Below, in pieces: positions 8,652 through 16,710 of a stretch of DNA of 64,000 nucleotides. A program made the translations under genes and the position numbers. Within the stretch, counting starts at the first letter, position 1, and every line of letters starts with the position of its first letter. The notes under the pieces are model-generated. The model did no database searches and was not told the origin of the DNA. It saw only the letters and a program-made list of their open reading frames with translations. The stretch is from an uncultured bacterium (lineage in GTDB: Bacteria; Planctomycetota; GCA-002687715): the NCBI GenBank assembly GCA_902826835.1, contig CADEGH010000010.1, forward strand, positions 89,018 to 153,017, read 5' to 3'.

Positions 8652-10694
8652 TCAGGGCGCGAGCATCGCGGTGCGAACCTGGGACTGCACCCGGATTCGG
8701 GTCACCAGCTTGGAGAGTCCGATGAGCTCGGACGACCAAACCTGGAACGCCGAGGACAATTCTTTGGCTCCTTCATCGCTGAGCTGGAAGTGGCAGGCGC
8801 GGGCCGTAGCGAGCGCGTAGGGGCGGAAATCCGCCGGCCGGCCGTCCGCCACCCAGGCCGGGAGGTCGTGGGACAGCGTCAGGGAAACCGGTTTCACGAT
8901 CTCAGCGGCAGTCCCGCCGGCGGCGTGGCGGGCTTCGATCCAGCCGTGAAGGTCCGTCCAAAACGACTCGAAGGCCGGCCCTTCGGTCACGAGTTGGCGC
9001 GAGAGGAGGAGGCGCTTCGTGGCGGCAGACGCCAGGCGGCAGACTTCCTTCCAGTCAAAGAAGGAGGCGCGGGCCCGGTACTTGTACATGAGGTTGTCGC
9101 CGATCCGGCCCGCGAGCAGCTTGTCGAAGTTTTCGGGGCGGCCGTAAAACTCCGCGCAGGCTTCGTAGGTCGGGAACAGTTCGCCGACGGTTTCGCTCAC
9201 GAACTCGTCGAGCAGGGCGCGGGCCGCCCCGGTGTCGGCCTCCATCGCTTCGAGCATGGCGGTGAGCCATTCGGAGCGACGAATTCCGAGGTTGCCGGCG
9301 AAGGCCACCAAGTCTTGGAACCAGGAGTCGTTCCAAAAAATGCTGAAAGTCAAATGGTGCTTGCGGGCCTGCACGTAGTCGTCGAAGGGGAGGGTGTCGG
9401 TGGCGACGATGATCTCCTCGATGTCGAAGACCTTTTCGCCGGAGTAGATCCCGAAGTTCTTGGGGAGAATGCGGAACCGGGTGGTGAACTGGTACTTCTC
9501 CCGCGTGCTCTGGGCTTCGAGGTCGGCTCCCTTGAGCATCATGGCCTGGAAGCAATGGGCCTGATCGGTGCCGGCGTCGATGAGCTGGTGCATGCCGATC
9601 AAGTGCGAGCGCAAAGTCTCGCCGGGAAGGCCCAAAATCAGGTCGGAAGTGGACCGCAGGCCCCGCCCGCGGACGTGCACCATCAACTTCTCGTAGGCCT
9701 CGAGTTTGATGTTCGAGCGCGAGATGTTGCGCAGCACCTCTTCGTCCAGCGACTGCACCGCTTGGTACAGCACCAAGGCCCCGTTCACCTTCTCCATCGA
9801 AGCGATGATGCGGTCCGGGCGGTTTTTGCCGGTCGTGGCGTCGATGAACGTCGGCCAGCCATACTGCTTCTGGGCCTCACCGATCATCGCCGAGATTTCG
9901 ATGTCCCGTTCGAACATCCCGTAGTTGGGGTCCGCGATGCGCAGGGTGCCGACTTGGGGCGAACGCTCGTGGATCATCCGGGCGATGTAGGCGATCTCGG
10001 CCCGCAGGCGATCCATCGAGAAGTAGTTGACCTTCGTGTAGTACTCGGTCCCCTGCACGCAGAAGGAACATTTGAACGGGCAGCCGCGGTTGGTTTCGAT
10101 GATCGGGGCGAGCTTGCCGTCGAAGAACTCGTCCATGATGCCGGTGAGCCACGGCGAGGGGATCTCGTCGAGCTCATGAGGGCGCCCGGGGACCGCTTGC
10201 TGGACGAACCGATCGCCGCGTCGGTAGAGAGAAGAAGGGATGTCCTTGTCCTGGAGCGCGGCCACGGAGTGGGCGGAGTTGCGGAACTCGGAAACCAGCG
10301 TGGACGCCAAGAAGTCGCCCTCGCCCAAGACATACCAGTCGAGCTCGGGCCGCTTCTCCATGAACTCGATGCGGCGGTCGTCGTCGACGGGAATGTTGGG
10401 GCCGCCCATCACGGTGAGGGCGCGCGGGTTCCTGCGCTTGACCTCGCGGGCGAAATGGAGGCTCAAGGCCTCGTTCCAAACGTAGTTGCTCACCATGAGC
10501 ACGTCTGGAACCTGGGCGTCGATCGCCTCTTGGAGCTTGTTCGGGTATGCAAAGATGCGGGTCTGCACGTCCTCGCCAGCGAGGTCGCGGCCGATGACGG
10601 CCTTCATGTACCCGACGCTGAGCGGCATGCAGTCGGTGGCCAAGACGCCGCGGTAGTTGTGGCGAAGGTCCGCGAGGTAGACGACGGTTTTCAT
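8652..10694 (-). CDS. B12-binding radical SAM protein, long form
   Basis: This 680-residue protein begins MKTVVYLADLRHNYRG. It has an N-terminal B12-binding-like domain (about 1-150, with GYMKAVIGRDL and VMGGPNIPVDDDRR) and a radical SAM domain carrying NRGCPFKCSFCVQG, the CxxxCxxC cluster, near residue 215. A long C-terminal extension of about 280 residues is helical and lacks recognisable domains. This architecture resembles B12-dependent radical SAM enzymes of unknown substrate found in glycan and antibiotic loci. The ATG at 10694 gives a clean beta strand at the N-terminus. Its neighbour upstream is an SDR, and a hairpin lies between them. It does not appear to be translationally coupled to rfbF. 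Confidence 0.85.
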   Translation of the reverse strand: MKTVVYLADLRHNYRGVLATDCMPLSVGYMKAVIGRDLAGEDVQTRIFAYPNKLQEAIDAQVPDVLMVSNYVWNEALSLHFAREVKRRNPRALTVMGGPNIPVDDDRRIEFMEKRPELDWYVLGEGDFLASTLVSEFRNSAHSVAALQDKDIPSSLYRRGDRFVQQAVPGRPHELDEIPSPWLTGIMDEFFDGKLAPIIETNRGCPFKCSFCVQGTEYYTKVNYFSMDRLRAEIAYIARMIHERSPQVGTLRIADPNYGMFERDIEISAMIGEAQKQYGWPTFIDATTGKNRPDRIIASMEKVNGALVLYQAVQSLDEEVLRNISRSNIKLEAYEKLMVHVRGRGLRSTSDLILGLPGETLRSHLIGMHQLIDAGTDQAHCFQAMMLKGADLEAQSTREKYQFTTRFRILPKNFGIYSGEKVFDIEEIIVATDTLPFDDYVQARKHHLTFSIFWNDSWFQDLVAFAGNLGIRRSEWLTAMLEAMEADTGAARALLDEFVSETVGELFPTYEACAEFYGRPENFDKLLAGRIGDNLMYKYRARASFFDWKEVCRLASAATKRLLLSRQLVTEGPAFESFWTDLHGWIEARHAAGGTAAEIVKPVSLTLSHDLPAWVADGRPADFRPYALATARACHFQLSDEGAKELSSAFQVWSSELIGLSKLVTRIRVQSQVRTAMLAP

Positions 10695-10756
10695 GGCGGC
10701 TGACTGGGGTGCAGGATGGGAAACTTCGCCACGCACCCTAAGGCAAGCGGCATCCT

Positions 10757-10774
10757 GGCGTCAAAAATGACGCC
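10757..10774. terminator. Seven-base-pair hairpin between SDR and radical SAM genes
   Basis: GGCGTCA-AAAA-TGACGCC is a perfect inverted repeat in the gap between the minus-strand SDR gene (stop at 10818) and the radical SAM gene (start at 10694). It lacks a following T-run on either strand, so it may be a factor-dependent terminator, an mRNA stability element or a regulator site. Confidence 0.4.
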
Positions 10775-10817
10775 GCGGATCACCGTAACCGCAAAAAAAG
10801 GTGCGAAAGCGAGGAAT

Positions 10818-11834
10818 TTATTTGGACAGTTCGATGGTCGGCGCAGCCTCGGCCAGCCGAAGCTCGATCGAGCGTCGGTCGTATCCTGGCAGGGGCTCGC
10901 GCGGCGGTGAGGCCAAAAGCCCTTGCAGAGCCCCGCTCAGGCTCTCCCTCAACGGCTCGTGGACAAACCCGATTTCCCTTTCGGCCAGCGTGGGGTCGAG
11001 ACACGACATCCACCGCGAACTCAGCGGGGAGACCTCTTTCGGAACCAGGCCGGCGTCGACCAGCGTTTCCGCCGCGACCTCCCGGAGCTCGGGCCTTGCC
11101 CCGAGCAGTTCGCCCAGGTGGCGCACCAGGTCCGCGACCGACGGACTCTCCTGGATCGACAAATTGAAAGCCTTGCCGATCGAGGCGGGGTTCTGGATGG
11201 CGAGTACGACCGCACGCGCGACGGCGGGACTGAACACGTGGCGGGCGATGCGCTCGTGGCCAGGAGGCAGGAGGATCGGGCCCCCGTCCAAGAGTCGGCG
11301 CACATAGCTCTCCAGGCGGCGAAAGTAGTCGCGCGCCCCGTGCACCATCGGGAGGCGGAGCCGGGTCGAGGGGAAATCGGCGTTGGCTAGGAGGACCGAC
11401 TCGGCGTGGCGTTTGCCGACGCCGTACTCCCACTGGGCAAGATCGTCCGCATATTCAGGGCGTGCCATGAGGGCACCGTCATACTCGGACTCTCGCATGC
11501 CGGGGCGATAGCCCTCCCGGACCAAGTAAACCTGGCCGGTGCTGATCAGGAAGTAGTGCCCGGTACGGCCGCGCAGGGCCGCCACTGCGGCCGCGACGTC
11601 GGTGGCCGAGTACGCGCACAGGTCAATGGTCGCGTCGAAGTGGTACCCGCGCAGCGCCTCCCCGAATTCTGGCTGGCGACGATCCTGGCGAATGCGCCGG
11701 ATCAAATCTCCGAAGGGATCGGGCGATTGGCCGCGGTTCAAGTGCCAGACCTCGTAGCCCGCGGCCAGTAGGCGGTAGCTGAGATCGATCCCCAAGAATC
11801 GGGATCCGCCGAGGAGGAGCGCGCGTCGGGTCAA
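10818..11834 (-). CDS. Atypical extended SDR (NAD-dependent epimerase-like)
   Basis: This 338-residue SDR starts MTRRALLLGGSRFLG, a GGSxFLG dinucleotide-binding loop as in CSP41/RhmB-like and isoflavone-reductase-like atypical SDRs. The usual YxxxK is represented by EYGVGKRHAE. The mid-section has FSPAVARAVVLAIQNP, a substrate-binding arrangement seen in NAD-dependent sugar epimerases. TTG at 11834 is the start: GGAGG lies six bases upstream, which fixes it. It is the most upstream gene of the glycan locus on this strand and probably acts on an NDP-sugar, but the catalytic tyrosine arrangement makes the exact reaction uncertain. Confidence 0.78.
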   Translation of the reverse strand: MTRRALLLGGSRFLGIDLSYRLLAAGYEVWHLNRGQSPDPFGDLIRRIRQDRRQPEFGEALRGYHFDATIDLCAYSATDVAAAVAALRGRTGHYFLISTGQVYLVREGYRPGMRESEYDGALMARPEYADDLAQWEYGVGKRHAESVLLANADFPSTRLRLPMVHGARDYFRRLESYVRRLLDGGPILLPPGHERIARHVFSPAVARAVVLAIQNPASIGKAFNLSIQESPSVADLVRHLGELLGARPELREVAAETLVDAGLVPKEVSPLSSRWMSCLDPTLAEREIGFVHEPLRESLSGALQGLLASPPREPLPGYDRRSIELRLAEAAPTIELSK

Positions 11835-11888
11835 GGGAGGCCTCCGAAAGTGCCCGCGAAGATAGCGAGCCGCGCGCGTGGGCTTAGG

Positions 11889-12908
11889 TCAGCTCCCGAG
11901 GATCTCTTCGAGCATCTTGAGCATGCGCTCGTTTTCAGGCTTCAGATCCTTGGCCTTCTGTGCCCATTTCTTCGCGTTCGCCGAGTCCTGGAGCGGACCT
12001 TGGCACCACATTGCCGCGTTGGAGAGGAGGCGGACGCCCAGTTCTTTGTCCTTCGCACCGCCCAAACCGTCGAGTTCCTCAAGCGCCTTGATCGCGGCCT
12101 TGCAGGTGTCTTCGTCGTTCACGCGGCCGAACACCGATTCGACGTACCGCTCGAAGAGCCCGTTTTCATTCTTGGGGTCGAGTTCCTTCGCCATGCCCAC
12201 GACGGCGTCGTCACCCTGCCCGGCGGCGAGGATCGCCTTCAGGGCTTGAGCCTTCAGACCCATCTTGTTGTCGGCATCGAGAGTGAGGGCTTCCTTCACG
12301 ACCTTGGCCAACGCCGGCGCCGCGACGGAATCGCCGCCTGCCTTGCCGAGGGCCTCGATCGCCTTTTCGATCACCACCTTCTTGGCGGCAGCATCGGCGG
12401 CTTTGGCCAGTTCCCCCGAAAACGTGGAGACACTCGCCAATGCGTCCTTGCCCTTCTTGGCCTCAGCCTCGATGTAGGTGAGGTACTTCTCGGGGCCACC
12501 CGGCTGGTAGCTGGCTTTCGCGTAGACCTCGCCCTCGGGGTTCATGAGCAGGATGGTCGGGAATCCCTGGATCCCGTACTTCTGCTGCAGCTCTTCGTTG
12601 CGAGCGGGGTTCGGCACCTTGGCCTTGATGGCGTCGTCCTGAGGAAAGTCGAGAGCCACCAGCACGTACTGCTTCTGCGCACCCTCGAGGAAAGAGACGT
12701 GCTGGAAGACCTCTTCGTGCAACTTGATGCACCAGCCGCACCAGTCGGAGCCGGTGAAGTCGACCAAAAGGTCCTTCTTCGCTTCCTTAGCGGCGAGGAC
12801 GGCCTTGTCGAAATCGGCGAACCAAACGTCGGCCTTGGCCGTGTCTTGAGCGAGCAACGAACCGGAGAGCGAGATCAGAGCCGCTAGGGCGAGATGCGAG
12901 TGAGACAT
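11889..12908 (-). CDS. Exported thioredoxin-like protein with helical C-terminus
   Basis: This 339-residue protein has an N-terminal signal peptide ending around LLAQ (residue 21). A thioredoxin fold follows with the CGWC active site at C57-C60 (DFTGSDWCGWCIKLHEEVFQ). The cis-proline region is recognisable as IQGFPTILLMNP. About 180 further residues are alanine- and lysine-rich helices without a known domain, resembling TPR-like solenoids of planctomycete thioredoxins. It should act in the periplasm, reducing or isomerising disulfides or transferring electrons. The start ATG has GAAAGGA upstream. It stands alone, divergent from the pilin operon. Confidence 0.88.
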   Translation of the reverse strand: MSHSHLALAALISLSGSLLAQDTAKADVWFADFDKAVLAAKEAKKDLLVDFTGSDWCGWCIKLHEEVFQHVSFLEGAQKQYVLVALDFPQDDAIKAKVPNPARNEELQQKYGIQGFPTILLMNPEGEVYAKASYQPGGPEKYLTYIEAEAKKGKDALASVSTFSGELAKAADAAAKKVVIEKAIEALGKAGGDSVAAPALAKVVKEALTLDADNKMGLKAQALKAILAAGQGDDAVVGMAKELDPKNENGLFERYVESVFGRVNDEDTCKAAIKALEELDGLGGAKDKELGVRLLSNAAMWCQGPLQDSANAKKWAQKAKDLKPENERMLKMLEEILGS

Positions 12909-13255
12909 TTTTTCCTTTCAGGCAGAGTCCGCCTTCGGTGCAAGAACCCCACCCGGAGCGCGGTGATTCCCCGAGGGTCTCGGCCCAGGCCGAGCGGGGC
13001 GCGGACGCTATCAAAGCCCGCTCCCACGGCGGCAATGAGGAATCGGAAGCCACTTTTGCAAACCGGCGCGGGTGGCGCGGCTTTCTTCACGAAAAGCCGA
13101 GCTCTCCGTCGGTCTTCGACTTCTAATCGGAAAACTCGGGGCTACTGGATCCCCCCTCTAGCAAGTCGGAAGAAGGACGAACCGAGAAAGGAGGCTGAGG
13201 ACTCGTCCCCCGAGTCCGTCTTCCGAGCCCCGTTCTCCCTCTCGGACCCCCAACC
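12909..13255. other. Intergenic region between divergent genes
   Basis: This 347-base stretch separates the thioredoxin gene (minus) from the pilin operon (plus), so both promoters should lie here. I see no coding sequence. It contains TTCTAATC at about 13120, a possible -10-like element resembling one upstream of manC, and a nested inverted repeat at 13166-13226. Confidence 0.5.
13166..13226 (+). repeat. Nested inverted repeat in pilin operon leader
   Basis: TCGGAAGA at 13166-13173 and TCTTCCGA at 13219-13226 are exact inverted repeats. Inside them a seven-base-pair hairpin, GGACTCG-TCCCC-CGAGTCC, occupies 13199-13217. The structure ends 29 bases before the first pilin-like start codon, and a free AAAGGAGG lies in the unpaired portion. 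It may be a terminator-like attenuator or an mRNA structure in the leader. Confidence 0.4.
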
Positions 13256-13810
13256 ATGTCGAATCCGTCCCCAAGTCGAGCTCTTTCGCCACCGCCCGGT
13301 GCTCACGCACGCAGGGGCGAGGGCGGGATGTCTCTTCTCGAAATCACCATCGCCTTCGGCGTGCTTTCATTCGCCGCCTTCGCGACTCTGGGTTCCATGG
13401 AGACCACGCTCCATCTGGACAAATCCAACTCTGAACGCGCCATCGCGCTGCGCGCCGCGGTCGGAGTGATCGAGCGGGTGCGGGCCTACGACTACGGTGC
13501 GGACTTCCAAGACTTCATCGATCACTGGAGCAATCCGGCCAACTCCGGCTTCGACATCGATGGTCTGGAGGCGCCCGAGCCCGAGTCCAGCTACGGTGGT
13601 ACCACCGCCGGTTCCCAGACCGGGACCCAGGGCTATACCCAAGGTGGGACTACGAGCTATGGAACCACGACCAGCCGTCGCGGCGGTTCCATTGCCATCG
13701 ACACCTCCGACCCGCTCCGCACTCGGGTCAACGTGGAAGTGAGCTGGAAGGGTCAGAAGGGCAACGAGCGCATTGTGCTGCCCATGACCTTCACGGGGAT
13801 CAACCCATGA
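13256..13810 (+). CDS. Prepilin-like protein (PilV/minor pseudopilin type)
   Basis: This 184-residue protein has a long basic leader and the prepilin cleavage motif GEGG|MSLLEI with cleavage after G24, the +5 glutamate at E29, and a hydrophobic N-terminal helix (ITIAFGVLSFAAFATLG). The C-terminal half is rich in Gly, Thr, Ser and Tyr and is low complexity. It would be processed by a PilD-type prepilin peptidase and act as a minor pseudopilin of a type IV pilus or type II secretion system. The stop overlaps the next start by ATGA, marking an operon. No assembly ATPase or prepilin peptidase gene is in the window. Confidence 0.85.
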   Translation: MSNPSPSRALSPPPGAHARRGEGGMSLLEITIAFGVLSFAAFATLGSMETTLHLDKSNSERAIALRAAVGVIERVRAYDYGADFQDFIDHWSNPANSGFDIDGLEAPEPESSYGGTTAGSQTGTQGYTQGGTTSYGTTTSRRGGSIAIDTSDPLRTRVNVEVSWKGQKGNERIVLPMTFTGINP

Positions 13811-15015
13811 TCCGCCGAACCCCCATGAACCGAGGCTTCACCATCCTCGAGATGACGGTCAGCGTTTCGGTGTTGACCATCATGATGGGTGGCTTTTTCG
13901 TGCTCGCGTCGACCGGCACCAAGCTGGCCGGCGAGTCCGCCACCTCCGTCGAGAGCCAAAAGGCCGCGCACCGCTCGCTCGTGGGAGTGTTCGATTCCCT
14001 CAACGAGACCGCGATGAGTAGCGTGGACACGACCTCGAGGGTGTTCCAGTACGGCGTGAGCTCGAGCTACCGCTCCGATCGATTCCAGATCTCGGGCGGC
14101 CAGCTCCGCCAATGCACCTCTCCGCTTTGTCGCTTCCACACTCGCGAAGATCTCTCGATCAAACGTGATCACTACTGGTGCGGATCCGAATTCCGCTCCC
14201 CGCTCTTCCCGACGGTGATGCGCGGGAAGATATGGCCGGAAGAAGCGGAGACTTGCCCCCTCGACGGCGCCTACACCACGACCACCACGACCATGGACGT
14301 CGTGAAGTTCATGACCGCGCGGGACGCCACGGGGGACTTTGTCACCTCGAGCGGGGCGAGCGCCGGCCCGAGATGGGGCGGCCTTGTCTTTTTGGCGCCC
14401 GGCCCCGGGGCCGACGGCCTTCCCGAGCTGCGGGAGTACCGGATCTATGCCTCCGACTTGATGGAGGGGACGGTCACCTACTCGCAGGGCTACAACCACT
14501 TTCCCGCCACCTCCCCGACGATGGTCCATCTTCTGGACTTCGGCACCGACGGAACGATCAACGGAGTGCGGGACAACAAGGTCCCGGCTTCTCCCACCAT
14601 CTCGGACGCCTCGATCGAGGCCTTCTACACCGGAACGAGTGGGGGCCGCCGCACCGTCACCTTCTACAAGAGCCTGTACGGGCCGAACGGGGGCTATCCG
14701 CAGCGCCTGTTCCACCTCACGATTTATCTCGACAACGGCGAGACCAACTGGCAGGTCCGGCACATCGAGTCCTTGCTCGTGAATTGGAACGCTCAGCGCA
14801 CCTTCGTGCGCGAGCCGAAGACTCTCGTTCCCAACCTCACCGAGTTTGCCGCCTCGACCCAAGTCTCGAACCCGTGGAGCGCCACCAATCCCGATGGCGT
14901 CCAAGAGTCGAGTGTCGTACGCCTCGTGGTTGGGACCTCCCAGCCGAACTTCGATCAGGGCGAAAAGACCTGGAAACACTCCGTCGACGTCGTGACGGTG
15001 ACTCCCAAGAACTGA
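13807..15015 (+). CDS. Prepilin-like protein (PilW/GspJ type)
   Basis: This 402-residue protein has the cleavage motif NRG|FTILEMTV with the +5 glutamate at E15 and a hydrophobic helix to about residue 33. The large globular C-terminal region contains CTSPLCRFH and Gly/Thr-rich loops. No family beyond prepilin-like is recognisable. Its size and its position second in the set fit PilW or GspJ type minor pseudopilins. The ATG overlaps the preceding stop (ATGA). An internal ATG at residue 7 (MNRG) is a possible alternative start that would leave the conserved leader intact. Confidence 0.83.
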   Translation: MIRRTPMNRGFTILEMTVSVSVLTIMMGGFFVLASTGTKLAGESATSVESQKAAHRSLVGVFDSLNETAMSSVDTTSRVFQYGVSSSYRSDRFQISGGQLRQCTSPLCRFHTREDLSIKRDHYWCGSEFRSPLFPTVMRGKIWPEEAETCPLDGAYTTTTTTMDVVKFMTARDATGDFVTSSGASAGPRWGGLVFLAPGPGADGLPELREYRIYASDLMEGTVTYSQGYNHFPATSPTMVHLLDFGTDGTINGVRDNKVPASPTISDASIEAFYTGTSGGRRTVTFYKSLYGPNGGYPQRLFHLTIYLDNGETNWQVRHIESLLVNWNAQRTFVREPKTLVPNLTEFAASTQVSNPWSATNPDGVQESSVVRLVVGTSQPNFDQGEKTWKHSVDVVTVTPKN

Positions 15016-15022
15016 GGCTCCC

Positions 15023-15490
15023 ATGAAATCGATGATCGGGCGACCCTGCGGAGGAATCGCCCTCGCCATTTTGCTCACGGCTTGTAAACCCGACGCGGTC
15101 GCGCCTCCGGCGGCAGCCGCCCTCCCTCCCGAAGAATGGGAGGCGGTGGTGTTGGAACTGGAGGAACAACTCGCGGCGGACGTGCTGTTGGGTTCGAGTT
15201 CGCACGAAGTCCTGACCCGAGCCCTGGCCGCCCGCGGACTGAGCCTCGAGTCGTTCCGCGCCGCTGCCAAGGAGGCACAAAGCGCGGTGATCCAGCGCGC
15301 GTCCTTCGAGGAACCGGCCCAAGAATTGGCCGATGCCATCAGTGAACTGGATGTCCCCGAGGCCGCGGAGTTGTCGACGGTCCCCGTGGAAGATTCCCCG
15401 CGCATTCTTGCAGAACCGGATCCGTGGCTCGCCACGGCGAGCCGCCTGGTCCACTCTCTCAGAACCCCCCACGTTGGAGGTATGCCATGA
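15023..15490 (+). CDS. Small lipoprotein
   Basis: This 155-residue protein has a signal peptide followed by the lipobox LTAC with the modified cysteine at C21. The remainder is alanine- and glutamate-rich and largely helical, with no known domain. It is the third gene in the pilin-like operon, and its stop overlaps the next start by four bases (ATGA). A periplasmic or outer-membrane-anchored helper in pilus/secretion assembly, such as a pilotin, is a guess from position only. Confidence 0.75.
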   Translation: MKSMIGRPCGGIALAILLTACKPDAVAPPAAAALPPEEWEAVVLELEEQLAADVLLGSSSHEVLTRALAARGLSLESFRAAAKEAQSAVIQRASFEEPAQELADAISELDVPEAAELSTVPVEDSPRILAEPDPWLATASRLVHSLRTPHVGGMP

Positions 15491-16698
15491 GTCCCCGTTC
15501 CCGTTGTTCCGAACGTGGCGTCGCCCTGGTGACCGCCATCTTCACCATCACTGTTCTGGTGGGGGTTTCGGCCCTCTACCTTTCTTTGTCCTGGGACGGA
15601 CGCGAGTCCGAACGACGAGCCGAGGCCGCGGTGCGCGCCCGGCTCGGGGCCGATGAGGCCATCGCGCTCGCGGTCGCCGAACTCAAATCGGGCGTCGACT
15701 CGGGCGGCGATGGTCTTGGGACCATCACCTTCTCCGGCGACGACGATCGTGAGCTGAGCGCGGCGGCCACGGCCCTTGGCGGCAACCTCTTCCGCATTCA
15801 CGGCGAGGGGGTTGTCCCGCGAGCTCGCTCCGCCGCCGATGTCTTGGCCGAGGTGATTCCCTCGGACCCGCTGACCGCGACCCTGCGGGCGGCGATCACT
15901 GCGGAAGGCCCGGTTTCGACGCTGGGAAACATCAGCGTCGACGGCCGTGACTGGAGCGCCAACGGGACGACGCTGGTCGGTCCCGGCACCTTCGGCATTT
16001 CCTCCCGCGGCGCGATTTCCAACGGCGGATCCTCGACGGTCGGCGGCAACGGTCGGCCGCCCGCCCGGCCGGCGCCCATCGGAGCGAACGAGCCTTTGGC
16101 CACGTGGCGCGACCTGACTGACAACGACGGCGACTTCACCATCGACGAAGAGGCCTTCGACGGCATCGACAACGATGGCGACGGTAGGATCGACGAAGAC
16201 ACCAACGATTACCCCGACACTCCGGACATCATGTTCAAGCTGCCCAACGGCACCTTGAAGGACATCGCGATTGCTCGTGGAACTTACTTCTCGACCCAGA
16301 CCGCCTACGAGTCCTACCGTGCCGCCAACGGGGGCATCCTCCCCGGGGGGCAGATCTACTTTCTCGACTTCAGTTTGTGGCAGCCCGCCAATCTCGGCGC
16401 GGACATGAATGCTCCGTCCTCGATCGTGGTCCACCACAATTCCACCGCGAACGCCCTGATGAAAAACGTGCACGGCAACTTCCGCGGCATCATCCTCGCG
16501 GACTTCGTGCAGCACATCAACGGGGACTTCTTCGTGGCCGGCGGGTTCATGTCCTTCGGTGACAAGTCCATCGGAAACGCCTACGGCAATGGAAACGCGA
16601 TCGTGCGCTTCAGTTCGTCGGCCTTGAGCGGGCTCCCCTCGTCGAGTGCGACGCAGAGTGTTCGAATTCTGTCCTGGCAACGGGCGGCAATGGAGTAA
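15487..16698 (+). CDS. PilX/GspK-like pseudopilin with calcium-binding-like repeats
   Basis: This 403-residue protein begins with a short leader SERG|VALVTAI followed by a hydrophobic helix. The +5 position is Thr rather than Glu, as in GspK/PilX-like components that lack Glu5. Residues about 211-240 contain DNDGDFTIDEEAFDG and DNDGDGRIDED, repeated D-x-D-G-D acidic loops like thrombospondin type 3 or EF-hand calcium sites. The ATG at 15487 overlaps the lipoprotein stop. The open frame extends 63 bases upstream but lies within the previous gene. With the two preceding prepilins it makes a complete V/W/X-like minor pilin set. Confidence 0.82.
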   Translation: MSPRSRCSERGVALVTAIFTITVLVGVSALYLSLSWDGRESERRAEAAVRARLGADEAIALAVAELKSGVDSGGDGLGTITFSGDDDRELSAAATALGGNLFRIHGEGVVPRARSAADVLAEVIPSDPLTATLRAAITAEGPVSTLGNISVDGRDWSANGTTLVGPGTFGISSRGAISNGGSSTVGGNGRPPARPAPIGANEPLATWRDLTDNDGDFTIDEEAFDGIDNDGDGRIDEDTNDYPDTPDIMFKLPNGTLKDIAIARGTYFSTQTAYESYRAANGGILPGGQIYFLDFSLWQPANLGADMNAPSSIVVHHNSTANALMKNVHGNFRGIILADFVQHINGDFFVAGGFMSFGDKSIGNAYGNGNAIVRFSSSALSGLPSSSATQSVRILSWQRAAME

Positions 16699-16710
16699 GG
16701 GACGATATCC

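Noticed and set aside
8601..10703. A 700-codon plus-strand frame opposite the long radical SAM gene
   Set aside because: The radical SAM gene has a clear CxxxCxxC and domain order; the plus frame has no motif.
13753..16680. A 975-codon minus-strand frame opposite the pilin-like operon
   Set aside because: The plus-strand genes have prepilin motifs and overlapping starts; the antisense frame has no recognisable family.
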